NCBI RefSeq assembly: GCF_039542385.1
Contig: NZ_BAABIA010000006.1
Span: forward strand, 295,265 to 359,264
Origin: Prosthecobacter algae
Lineage (GTDB): Bacteria > Verrucomicrobiota > Verrucomicrobiia > Verrucomicrobiales > Verrucomicrobiaceae
Length of the DNA: 64,000 nt
Direction: 5' to 3'
Of this stretch, positions 51,627-61,434 are shown piece by piece. The number at the start of each line of letters is the position of its first letter. Within the stretch, counting starts at the first letter, position 1. The position numbers and the translations under genes were made by a program. The notes under the pieces were generated by a model. That model was not told the DNA's origin. It did not search any database and saw only the letters and a program-made list of their open reading frames with translations.

Positions 51627-52055
51627 TCAGATGTTTGACGGATCAGCGATGCGCGGGCCTTTGCCGCGTGGCGGTGGCGGAGTGTCCGCCTCCTTGGACG
51701 GCGGGGCCGGGGGCGGACTGTCCGGCTCGGTGGGAGCGGGATGAGCGGGCGGCGTGCTTTCGTCCGGCTGACCGGACGCGGCCCGGTTGGCGGGGCGGCG
51801 CTTGTCCTTTTGCGGTGGCGGTTCTTCGACGTGCTCGCGGCAGAAGCGGGACAGCGTGTCGAGCGACACTTCGATGTCCACGTTGCGCAGAATCTGCGCG
51901 ATGGTCCGGTAGGATGCGCCCTTGCGCCGCAGCGTCGCCAGACTTTCACGGATGGGCATGAGCACCGTATGGCTTTGCGGCGGCGGTGCGGTGTAGGAGT
52001 CGGCGGCTGCCGCGATGAGTTTCTGGCGTTCGCCCGTTGTCGGTTCGTTGTTCAT
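51627..52055 (-). CDS. TraK-like DNA-binding accessory protein
   Basis: The 142-residue protein has a compact HTH-like region (ATLRRKGASYRTIAQIL, then VSLDTLSRFCREHV) and a long Pro-rich disordered tail. In IncP plasmids, TraK binds oriT, and this gene directly faces the oriT candidate. The call rests on HTH similarity, gene order and place. Confidence 0.65.
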   Translation of the reverse strand: MNNEPTTGERQKLIAAAADSYTAPPPQSHTVLMPIRESLATLRRKGASYRTIAQILRNVDIEVSLDTLSRFCREHVEEPPPQKDKRRPANRAASGQPDESTPPAHPAPTEPDSPPPAPPSKEADTPPPPRGKGPRIADPSNI

Positions 52056-52170
52056 GGCTTATCTGATCGGTGGTTGGTGCTTCAATTTGTTCGTGGCGCC
52101 AGCCAGGGGACAGGCTTCCCCTGTTGAAACGCGATGCCTCGCATGATGGCATCGCGTCCACTGATTCAGA

Positions 52171-52186
52171 TTCCCGATTGGGAGCA
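52171..52186. promoter_or_regulatory. Palindrome, element-wide operator candidate (site 3)
   Basis: TTCCCGATTGGGAGCA shares the core CCCGATTGGGAGC with the other sites and lies in the TraK/relaxase divergon. Confidence 0.5.
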
Positions 52187-52348
52187 GCCCTTCACGAATG
52201 TGGGAATTTGCTGCGGGGATTCCTGCTCTGCGGAATAGCGCCGGAATGATTTCCGCGATGAAACTTTGCTGCGTCCCGGTGTGACGGCGGCGGCGGATGG
52301 CGTGCTTTCCAGTGGTGCGGCTCCCGTCAGTATTGGCGATTGAGCATT

Positions 52349-52364
52349 GCTCCCGATCCGGGCC
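52349..52364. promoter_or_regulatory. Palindrome, element-wide operator candidate (site 4)
   Basis: GCTCCCGATCCGGGCC lies 34 nt upstream of the mini-relaxase start, with the left half identical to site 1 and a changed right half. Confidence 0.5.
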
Positions 52365-52397
52365 ACGAAAGGCGAATCCGTGCCGCATACTCGCGGC

Positions 52398-53090
52398 ATG
52401 ATGACTCTCAAATATCACAATGATCCTGCTGGCGCGTTGGCCTATGTCGGGAAGCGGTTGTCCGGCAGGAACGACGGCAACGGTTTGACGGGAGAACCGG
52501 TCTGGTTTGGCGACGGTGCCGAGCGGCTGGGCCTGCATGGAGCCGTGAAGATGGAAGCGATTGAAGCGCTGTGCGGAAACCGGCATCCGTCGGAGGGATG
52601 GACGTTGGTGCCGCCGGAGTGGAAGGCGGATGCCATGCCGCTGTTGACGGAACTCGTCGTTTCGTCCGTCCGCCTGCCCGCCGTGGATCTGGATGAAGAT
52701 CGCTGGTTCACTGAACGGCATCGGGAAGCCGCGGGGGTGATTGCTGACCTGCTGGAAGCATACGCGGGCGCGGACCTTGGTTCCGTGGGGTTCTTCAGAG
52801 TGACTGGCAACGTGGTCGGGATGCGCTTTGACCGTTGTTGCATCCGCATGGGGGCGGGGCGTCTCTCCACGCATTTCGTTCTGTTCAATCTTACCTTTGA
52901 CAAGGCGGAGGATGGATGGAGCGGGCTGGACACTTCGGAAATGGAGCTGGCTCTTTCCGATATGGCCGACGAATACGCCTACGTGATGCGCCACCATCGC
53001 GGCCTGCTGTCGCTGCTGGAAGCACTCGCCTCTGGTGGTGCCGTATGTCTCGGATCACCGGCGAACCCGTCTCCTTTCGGTCTCAACTGA
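52398..53090 (+). CDS. Degenerate relaxase-like protein (mini-relaxase paralogue)
   Basis: The 230-residue protein aligns over its full length with the N-terminal domain of the relaxase encoded right after it: GAERLGLHGAV against GAERLGLAGIV, ALCGNRHPSEG against ALCENLHPVTG, and LSTHFVLFNLTFDKAEDGW against LHSHCIVFNATYDEVEGRW. Tyr16 is retained, but the second Tyr pair and two of the three metal-binding His are lost (H164 to R147, H175 to S157; H177 kept as H159). No helicase domain follows. I infer a non-catalytic relaxosome partner or regulator. The relaxase gene starts 9 nt downstream. Confidence 0.75.
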   Translation: MMTLKYHNDPAGALAYVGKRLSGRNDGNGLTGEPVWFGDGAERLGLHGAVKMEAIEALCGNRHPSEGWTLVPPEWKADAMPLLTELVVSSVRLPAVDLDEDRWFTERHREAAGVIADLLEAYAGADLGSVGFFRVTGNVVGMRFDRCCIRMGAGRLSTHFVLFNLTFDKAEDGWSGLDTSEMELALSDMADEYAYVMRHHRGLLSLLEALASGGAVCLGSPANPSPFGLN

Positions 53091-53099
53091 TGGAGGGCC

Positions 53100-55949
53100 A
53101 TGCTCACCTTCACGCCGCAAAGCAACCTGCGCAACGCGCGGGAGTATTTCGAGAATCATCTGGTGGTGGGTGACTACTACAGCCAAGGGCAGGTGGTGCC
53201 CGGCGAGTGGATGGGCGTGGGCGCGGAGCGGCTGGGCTTGGCCGGCATCGTTGGCAAAGACGAGTTTGTCGCGCTCTGCGAAAACCTCCACCCCGTCACG
53301 GGCGAGCAACTGACTCCGTTGCACAAAACCACGCGGAAGGAACTCGGTGCCGACGGCAAGGTGAAGGAAGCGGCGAACCGCCGCCTGTTTTACGATGTCA
53401 CCATCTCGCCGCCGAAGTCCGTTTCCATTGCCGCGCTGGTGAAGGGTGACGAACGCATCATTGAATCCCATGACCGCGCGGTGCGCGTGGCCATGCGTGA
53501 ACTGGAATGCTTCGCCGCCACCCGCGTGCGCCGGGGCGGTCGCAATGAGGACCGGGACACCGGAGAACTCGTCACCGCCATTTTTCGGCATGATACCTCG
53601 CGGGCGGTCGATCCGCAGTTGCATAGCCACTGCATCGTCTTCAACGCCACTTACGATGAAGTGGAGGGGCGCTGGAAGGCATTGCAGGCGGAGGAAATGC
53701 ACAAAGCCCGCAAATACGCGGAGAACGTCTATTACCACGAGCTGGCCCGCGATTTGAGGCGCTTCGGCTATGGCATCGTCAACAAGGCACGGGGCGATTT
53801 TGAACTGGAGAGCGTGGCGCGTTCCCTGATCTGGACCTTTTCCAAACGGGACCGGCAGATTGACGAACAAACCCGAGAACTGCTGGCCCAAGCGCCGGAA
53901 CTGGCGGGGGGCAATGTCGCGGAAGTGCGAGCACATCTGGCCCACAAGCTGCGGCCCCAAAAAACTGAACCGCTGAGTCCCGCCGAACTGCAAGCCTCAT
54001 GGCTGGAACAAATGAGCGAGGAGGAAAAGCAGGGCTTGGCAGCGTTGGCCACGGTGCGGGAGGGCGACGGGCCGGAAGCGGTCAAGCAGGCTCCGGCCAT
54101 CACGGAGAGCGACGCTTTGCGCTGGGCTGAGGAGCATGTCTTTGACCGTCACACGACGGTTGTGGAGCGGCAGCTATGGGCCTATGCGCTGGAACGGGGC
54201 CGGGGTGAGTCCTTCACCTTGGAAGACCTGCACGCCGCCACTGCCCGCGCGCCTTACATTCATGATCCGCTCAACCCGGAACAATTCAGCATCCAGCCTG
54301 TGCTGGATCGGGAAACCGCCATCATCCGGTTGGCACAGGAAAGCGCCAATGCCTGCGCTTCCTCCCTCGTGCCGGACTGGCCGGGCGATGCGCGGCTGGA
54401 CGCCGCCCAAGCGGAGGCCGCCCGCCGCATCCTGAGCGTTCGGGATTCCATCGTGCTGTTTCGCGGACGGGCGGGCACGGGGAAAAGTTTCACCCTGAAG
54501 ACCGTGTATGACGCTTTGCAGGCGGAAGGCCATGCCGTGCAGGTGCTCGCCCCGCAGCGCCAGCAGGTGGAGGGATTGACGCAGGACGGCATGGCCGGGG
54601 CGGAAACCATCAGAGCGTTTCTCACGCGCCGCCGCATGGAGCCGGGCGCGGTCGTTATCGTGGATGAGGCCGGGCAGATTGGAGCCAAGGACATGCTCGC
54701 GCTGCTCACCTTCGTGAAAGAGCGTGGAGGGCGCGTCATTCTTTCCGGCGATACGGGGCAGCATGGCCCCGTGCAAGCATCGGACGCTTTGCGGGCGATG
54801 GAGAAATACGGGCATCTTCACATTGCAGAACTGAATGAAATCCGCCGCCAAGACCCCGCGCGAGGCCGCAACAAGGCGGAGCGTCAATGGATCGCCACCT
54901 ACAAGCAGGCGGTGCAGGATGCTTCGGAGGGCAGGCTTGCCCGCTCCTTTGACCTTCTCGACGAAGCCGGGGCTGTCGTCGGATGCACCCTCGCGGACAA
55001 GCAGCAGAAGCTGGCGGAGCACTATCTGGAACTGGTGCGGAAAGGCCGCAGCGCCTTGGTCGTGTCTCCAACCTGGGGAGAGATTCACCGCGTGAATGAC
55101 GCTGTGCGGCAGAGGATGCAGGCTGCCGGATTGATCGGCAAAAAAGAATGGGCCGTCTCGGCCTTGCAGGCGGATGACCTGACCGACGCGCAAAAGGGCG
55201 ATGCCCGTTATTACCACGACGGGCGCGTCATCGTCTTCAATCAAACCTGCCGGGGCATTCCCAAGGGTGCTATTGGCAGCCTCGTGGCTGTCACCGCTGA
55301 ATCCATCGTGGTGGAAGCAACCGGGCGTGTCCGAGCGGTTCCGCTCTCGCAAGCCGGTCATCTCACCGTCTGCAAAAAGCAGGGAATGAAGCTGTCGAAA
55401 GGAGACCGCCTGCAACTGAAAGCAAATGCGCAAACCGCGCAAGGCAAGCGCTTCATCAACGGGGAACTCGTCACAGTGAAGCGGGTGGAGAAGAACGGCA
55501 AAATTCACCTCGATGACGGCCGCGTGCTGCCACCCGAGTATCGAGAGTTTGTGCGCGGCTACGCCGTGACTTCCTACGCTTCACAGGGCAAGACAGTGGA
55601 CCATGTGCTGTTTTCAGACTCCAGCATCAAGGCGGCGACCAATGCGGAACAATGGTATGTGACCATTTCACGCGGTCGGCTGGGCGTGCGGATCTTCACC
55701 ACCGACAAGGCGAGACTGCGCGAGAACGTCACCCGTTCGGGGCAGGAAAGGCTGGCGGTGGAGGTCGCCGCCAAGCAGGTGCCGCAGGTGCGCATGGGCA
55801 ATCGCGTCCTGCCTTGCAATCACCCCGATGTCATCAAGTGGAACCAGAAAGGCCATGAGACGGCCAAAAAGTGGCGGCTCCGCCATCGTGAACTCCAAAA
55901 CCAGAACCAAAATCATGATCCGGTCAGAACAATCCAGACAGTCGAATAA
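53100..55949 (+). CDS. MobF-family relaxase with RecD-like helicase (TrwC/TraI type)
   Basis: The 949-residue protein has an N-terminal TrwC relaxase domain with candidate catalytic Tyr16 and Tyr26/27 and the metal triad H164, H175, H177 in HDTSRAVDPQLHSH. A helicase domain follows with Walker A FRGRAGTGKS near 456-463, VIVDEAGQIG and a C-terminal YAVTSYASQGKTVDHVL block. It would nick at oriT and unwind DNA for transfer. GGAGGG precedes the start. The small gene at 55915 overlaps its end. Confidence 0.95.
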   Translation: MLTFTPQSNLRNAREYFENHLVVGDYYSQGQVVPGEWMGVGAERLGLAGIVGKDEFVALCENLHPVTGEQLTPLHKTTRKELGADGKVKEAANRRLFYDVTISPPKSVSIAALVKGDERIIESHDRAVRVAMRELECFAATRVRRGGRNEDRDTGELVTAIFRHDTSRAVDPQLHSHCIVFNATYDEVEGRWKALQAEEMHKARKYAENVYYHELARDLRRFGYGIVNKARGDFELESVARSLIWTFSKRDRQIDEQTRELLAQAPELAGGNVAEVRAHLAHKLRPQKTEPLSPAELQASWLEQMSEEEKQGLAALATVREGDGPEAVKQAPAITESDALRWAEEHVFDRHTTVVERQLWAYALERGRGESFTLEDLHAATARAPYIHDPLNPEQFSIQPVLDRETAIIRLAQESANACASSLVPDWPGDARLDAAQAEAARRILSVRDSIVLFRGRAGTGKSFTLKTVYDALQAEGHAVQVLAPQRQQVEGLTQDGMAGAETIRAFLTRRRMEPGAVVIVDEAGQIGAKDMLALLTFVKERGGRVILSGDTGQHGPVQASDALRAMEKYGHLHIAELNEIRRQDPARGRNKAERQWIATYKQAVQDASEGRLARSFDLLDEAGAVVGCTLADKQQKLAEHYLELVRKGRSALVVSPTWGEIHRVNDAVRQRMQAAGLIGKKEWAVSALQADDLTDAQKGDARYYHDGRVIVFNQTCRGIPKGAIGSLVAVTAESIVVEATGRVRAVPLSQAGHLTVCKKQGMKLSKGDRLQLKANAQTAQGKRFINGELVTVKRVEKNGKIHLDDGRVLPPEYREFVRGYAVTSYASQGKTVDHVLFSDSSIKAATNAEQWYVTISRGRLGVRIFTTDKARLRENVTRSGQERLAVEVAAKQVPQVRMGNRVLPCNHPDVIKWNQKGHETAKKWRLRHRELQNQNQNHDPVRTIQTVE

Positions 55950-56298
55950 AGAGGGCGAATCCGAAACCTGCTGGACCCGCGAAGAAAGCCCCTGCGTCCG
56001 GCTGGAACTTGTCGACGGCTCCTGGCCCATTCTTCCCTATGCGCAAATGCAATCCGCGTGGTTCCGTCCTGAGTCTCCCACCGAAACGCTGGAACTGCGG
56101 TTTCCTCCCTATCAGGTGCGAATTGCCGGGGGGAATCTGCGCAAGCTCGCCGTCGCCTTCCAGAAGCAGGCCGTGGAGTCCGTGCGGATCTCCACGAAAA
56201 GCGAACGTATGAGCCAAGGCGACGGGCCAACGTGGATCGCTTCGATTGAGGTGGAGGAAGACAAGCAAGATGCGGGCGCGGATGAGTCCGCGCCTTAG
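55915..56298 (+). CDS. Small protein of unknown function coupled to relaxase
   Basis: The 127-residue hydrophilic protein (MIRSEQSRQSNKEGESETCW...) contains CVRLELVDGSWPILPYAQMQ and IAGGNLRKLAVAFQKQAVES. It overlaps the relaxase end by 35 nt and is likely translated with it. No family is recognised. The frame is also open further upstream, but that stretch lies inside the relaxase. Confidence 0.65.
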   Translation: MIRSEQSRQSNKEGESETCWTREESPCVRLELVDGSWPILPYAQMQSAWFRPESPTETLELRFPPYQVRIAGGNLRKLAVAFQKQAVESVRISTKSERMSQGDGPTWIASIEVEEDKQDAGADESAP

Positions 56299-56381
56299 TG
56301 AATCTCAGCTTGGGTATTTTAGACCATTGACTGAAGACAAGGGTCTTGAATTCCTCCGTGCATTTGTGTATTTACTACCCC

Positions 56382-56402
56382 GCGTTGTTGAGCTTTCTCA
56401 AC
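56382..56402 (+). promoter_or_regulatory. Stem-loop upstream of the AAA ATPase
   Basis: GTTGAG (56387-56392) pairs with CTCAAC (56397-56402); an alternative is GCGTTG with CAACGC. It is either a terminator of the relaxase unit or an operator of the AAA gene, which begins 38 nt later. Confidence 0.4.
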
Positions 56403-56439
56403 GCCTAAAACACTGTCGCGCTATCCCGTCTCCTTCCCG

Positions 56440-58512
56440 ATGAACATCACCATCAAAAACTGCAATAGCATTGACTCCGCAGATATTTCAATCGAGCAAG
56501 GAAAACTCAATGTCCGCTATGGCGTTAATGGGACAGGGAAAAGCACGATCGCGAAATGCCTGACCCTCGCCGCGAAGAGTGAAGACATCGGTGTGCTCTG
56601 CCCATTCAAGCATAAAGCCTCGACCGAGGTGGCAACAAAGCCTTCCATCCAGGGCGCAGAGTCCTTTTCGTCAGTTCTCGTCTTCAACGAGGATTATGTT
56701 AGGCAATTCGTCTTCCAAGCGGACGAGGTAATTGCCAACAGTTTCAATATTTTCGTTAGAACTCCCGAGTATGAGGCTCATCTGGCGGCCATCGAGACGC
56801 ACATCAAGGGGATCAAAGATAGCTTCAAGGACTCAGTGGATCTCAGCAAACTCATCACCGATCTTCAAACACTTAGCGGAGCTTTCGGTAAAAGCAAAGA
56901 CGGATGGGCTGCATCGGGAGCTTGGGCGAGAGGCCCCGGAATGGGTAATCGTGTCGTCCATATTCCAGAAGGCTTGGAGGACTACAAGCTCTTCATTCAG
57001 TCTGATGACAATGTGAAGTGGCTCAAATGGCAGATGGAGGGAACCACGTATTCCTCGAAGTCAGATAACTGTCCATTCTGCACATCTTCAATCGAATCCA
57101 AAAAGGCGACGATTCAGAAGGTGCGCGAGAATTATGATGCCAAAGCCGTCGAGCATATCAACAACGTCAGCCATGTGGTGGGAGAGCTGGGAAGCTATTT
57201 CACGGACGATACACGCCAGAAAATCTCCACCCTCACCAAAAGTGCGGGCCAAATCTCCCAAGAGGAGAAAGCGTATCTGGTCGATCTCAGGAGGCAAATT
57301 GATCTTTTGCTAGAAAAGTGTCAGAAGCTGAGATTTCTGAGCTTCTCGTCGTTGAAAGACGCTGGAAAACTTTCAACGCTCCTTGAGGACTTGCGGATCA
57401 AACTCGAATTTTTCACCTCACTAAATTCTGACTCCACTCGGGCGGTGATTGATCCGATCAATGCGAAGATCGACGAGGTCCTCGTGGACATTGGGACATT
57501 GCAAGGGGAAGTGGGAAAACAGAAGAGCGCCATCGCCAAAACCATCAAGATCAACAAAGAACACATCGATCTGTTCCTTCGTTCGGCAGGCTACAAATAC
57601 ACCGTAGATATTGAACCGGCTGGCGAAGAGTATCGGCTCAAACTTTTCCACATCGACGCACCGGATGCTCAAGCCGACGGATCGGCACATTTGAGTTTCG
57701 GGGAACGCAACGCCCTTTCACTTGTGCTGTTTATGTTTGATTGCTTGGCACAGAACCCCAACCTGGTCATTCTAGACGATCCGATTTCGTCTTTCGACCG
57801 CAGTAAGAAGTTCGCGGTTGTGGAGATGCTCTTTAGAGGAGCGAGATCCCTCCGAGGCAAAACGGTTTTGATGTTGACGCACGATCTGGAGCCTGTGATC
57901 GACATGGGGCACACACTTGCAGGAAAATTCATGCAGACTGTGACCATTGCCTTCTTGGAGAACCAGAAGGGACAGATCACTGAAACCGAAATCAAGAAGG
58001 ATGACATCATGACATATGGTGAAGTCTGTAAGACGAATATTGCGGGGGCAGCCGACGATGTGCACAAGGTCATTTACCTGCGTCGATTCTTGGAAATCAC
58101 CGAACCTGCTGGGATGCCCTACCAACTGCTTTCGAGCCTAATCCACAAAAGAGTCAGCCCCGATAAAAGAATTGGTGGTGTGACGACAGCGCTAACATCA
58201 GGCGAGATTGCAGCGGCCACCGCCGAGGTATCAGTGCATATTCCCGGTTTCAACTACAGCGCTCTTCAAGCGCGATTCGCAGACGATGCGCAAATGATTG
58301 CCGCCTACAAGGCGGCAAACAAGAACTACGAAAAATTGCAGATTTTCCGCGTGCTTAAGGATGGGGATCTTCCAGATGACGAGGTTCTGGCTAAATTCAT
58401 CAATGAGGTATTTCACATCGAGAATGACTTTATAATGCAGGTGAACCCACTGAAATACGAACTTATACCTCACTACGTGATCGAGGAATGCGACAGAGTC
58501 CTCGGTGTCTGA
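56440..58512 (+). CDS. PrrC/RloC-like (AAA_13) ABC-type ATPase, defence candidate
   Basis: The 690-residue protein has Walker A GVNGTGKS (28-35), a coiled coil with a CPFC zinc-hook-like motif (C211, C214), the ABC signature LSFGERNALS, Walker B LVILDDPISSFD and the H-loop MLTHD. This is the AAA_13 pattern of RloC/PrrC and related stress or phage-defence ATPases. The last ~170 residues (EVFHIENDFIMQVNPLKYEL near the end) could be an effector, but I see no sure anticodon-nuclease triad. Codon use is more AT-rich than in its neighbours, so it is probably acquired cargo. Confidence 0.8.
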   Translation: MNITIKNCNSIDSADISIEQGKLNVRYGVNGTGKSTIAKCLTLAAKSEDIGVLCPFKHKASTEVATKPSIQGAESFSSVLVFNEDYVRQFVFQADEVIANSFNIFVRTPEYEAHLAAIETHIKGIKDSFKDSVDLSKLITDLQTLSGAFGKSKDGWAASGAWARGPGMGNRVVHIPEGLEDYKLFIQSDDNVKWLKWQMEGTTYSSKSDNCPFCTSSIESKKATIQKVRENYDAKAVEHINNVSHVVGELGSYFTDDTRQKISTLTKSAGQISQEEKAYLVDLRRQIDLLLEKCQKLRFLSFSSLKDAGKLSTLLEDLRIKLEFFTSLNSDSTRAVIDPINAKIDEVLVDIGTLQGEVGKQKSAIAKTIKINKEHIDLFLRSAGYKYTVDIEPAGEEYRLKLFHIDAPDAQADGSAHLSFGERNALSLVLFMFDCLAQNPNLVILDDPISSFDRSKKFAVVEMLFRGARSLRGKTVLMLTHDLEPVIDMGHTLAGKFMQTVTIAFLENQKGQITETEIKKDDIMTYGEVCKTNIAGAADDVHKVIYLRRFLEITEPAGMPYQLLSSLIHKRVSPDKRIGGVTTALTSGEIAAATAEVSVHIPGFNYSALQARFADDAQMIAAYKAANKNYEKLQIFRVLKDGDLPDDEVLAKFINEVFHIENDFIMQVNPLKYELIPHYVIEECDRVLGV

Positions 58513-58569
58513 AAGTGAATCGAGGTTTCTCGCTGGTAGTCGTGACAGTTGTCGCCTCTACCAGCTCCT

Positions 58570-59052
58570 TCAACCGCAACTGGCTTTAAGACGCTGCTCG
58601 GCAGCAACGGCCAGTTGCCGCAGCGTCTCCGCGCTGGCGGGTGTCGGCGGATAGATCACGGGCAAGCCCTCCGGCGTGGCGGTTTCTTCCCGGTCGAAGC
58701 GGGCGAACTCGCCGGAGACGCGCAGGATTTCGCCAAGCAACGGCTCAACCTCCGGGCCATATTTGAGACGGGCGTGAATCGCCGTGCCCACGGCTTGGGC
58801 GAGGTTGGCATCCAATCCTGAACAGGCATCGCCAAGGTTCACAAGATGGCTGCACGAATAGAGACTCCATAGGATGTGGCGGACGCGAGTTCCTTGGCCG
58901 GTGCTCCAGTGGTGCGTAAGGGTTTCAGTGAGAAGCGGCGTTACTTCGGCCAGTTTCCGTGCGGCTTGTTCCTGCCGCACGTTTCTGAAGGCACGGCCTG
59001 ATTGCCCGTGAGTGGATTCGGCTTCAATGGTTCCAATGTCTGACAGATTCAT
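58570..59052 (-). CDS. Hypothetical helical protein
   Basis: The 160-residue protein (MNLSDIGTIEAESTHGQSGR...) is helical and hydrophilic, with LTHHWSTGQGTRVRHILWSL and ILRVSGEFARFDREETATPE. No signal or membrane segment is seen. A start 39 nt upstream is possible but would add unlikely residues. No family is recognised. It is convergent with the ATPase gene. Confidence 0.6.
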   Translation of the reverse strand: MNLSDIGTIEAESTHGQSGRAFRNVRQEQAARKLAEVTPLLTETLTHHWSTGQGTRVRHILWSLYSCSHLVNLGDACSGLDANLAQAVGTAIHARLKYGPEVEPLLGEILRVSGEFARFDREETATPEGLPVIYPPTPASAETLRQLAVAAEQRLKASCG

Positions 59053-59480
59053 GGCGTATGCGATGGCGGGGCATGGAAACCCCGGACGCATTGGCGGCCA
59101 CGAGATACAGGTTTCCGTGCGTTTAGCAGGCGGGCACGCCAGTCGGTGCGCGGAAATCCTCGGTTGGAATCCAGAGCGGGATTCAGGGATGGCGCTTCAA
59201 CATCGGGAAGCGCGGGTTGTTGGCGGCAGCATACGACGCAGGCCGCCTCATGGCAAGATGGCCGTTCCACTTTGCTCCCAATCGAGTGCAATCCGCTTCC
59301 TGTCGGAAACCAAACTCCCATGAGTGCTTGCCCATGTCCGCTTTCGCGCCGGTTAGGCGCACCCCGGAATCGGGCGCGCGCGGCCTATAAAAAACGGGTT
59401 TATCTATCCTTGGATGCCAAGATAACGATTGCGAACTTTTGGTTTTGAGAGTATGCTTTCTCACAGAAACACATCCGGTT
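59053..59480. other. Gap before the recombinase gene
   Basis: About 430 nt with overlapping short ORFs on both strands and no convincing gene. Near its end, TATCCTTGG and CCAAGATA flank ATG in an imperfect palindrome (about 59403-59422), a possible operator or promoter element of the recombinase gene. Confidence 0.45.
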
Positions 59481-61274
<1,794 letters not shown>

Positions 61275-61434
61275 TGCGTTCGGGGAACTGAACGGGCATT
61301 TTAAGGCATCTCGGTGGGGTTGAAAAGGGGGAACTTTGGTTTTGATGCGGTTCGTCGGGAGGCTGGGTGGGGTGCAGGTGAAGGTGGCTGGAGGTGGGGC
61401 TTGTGCAGGCGCTCTTTTTCCCTAGGATGGAAGC

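Larger units (their letters stand above)
52056..52397. other. oriT candidate and divergent control region
   Basis: The 342-nt gap between the TraK-like gene and the relaxase genes carries several inverted repeats: CAGGGGA/TCCCCTG (52104-52110, 52117-52123), CGCGATGCC/GGCATCGCG (52130-52138, 52148-52156), and two copies of the shared palindrome (52171-52186, 52349-52364). Position and structure fit an oriT. I cannot place the nick site. Confidence 0.55.

Noticed and set aside
54174-55508. A 444-codon frame antisense to the relaxase-helicase
   Set aside because: Mirror frame without domain features.
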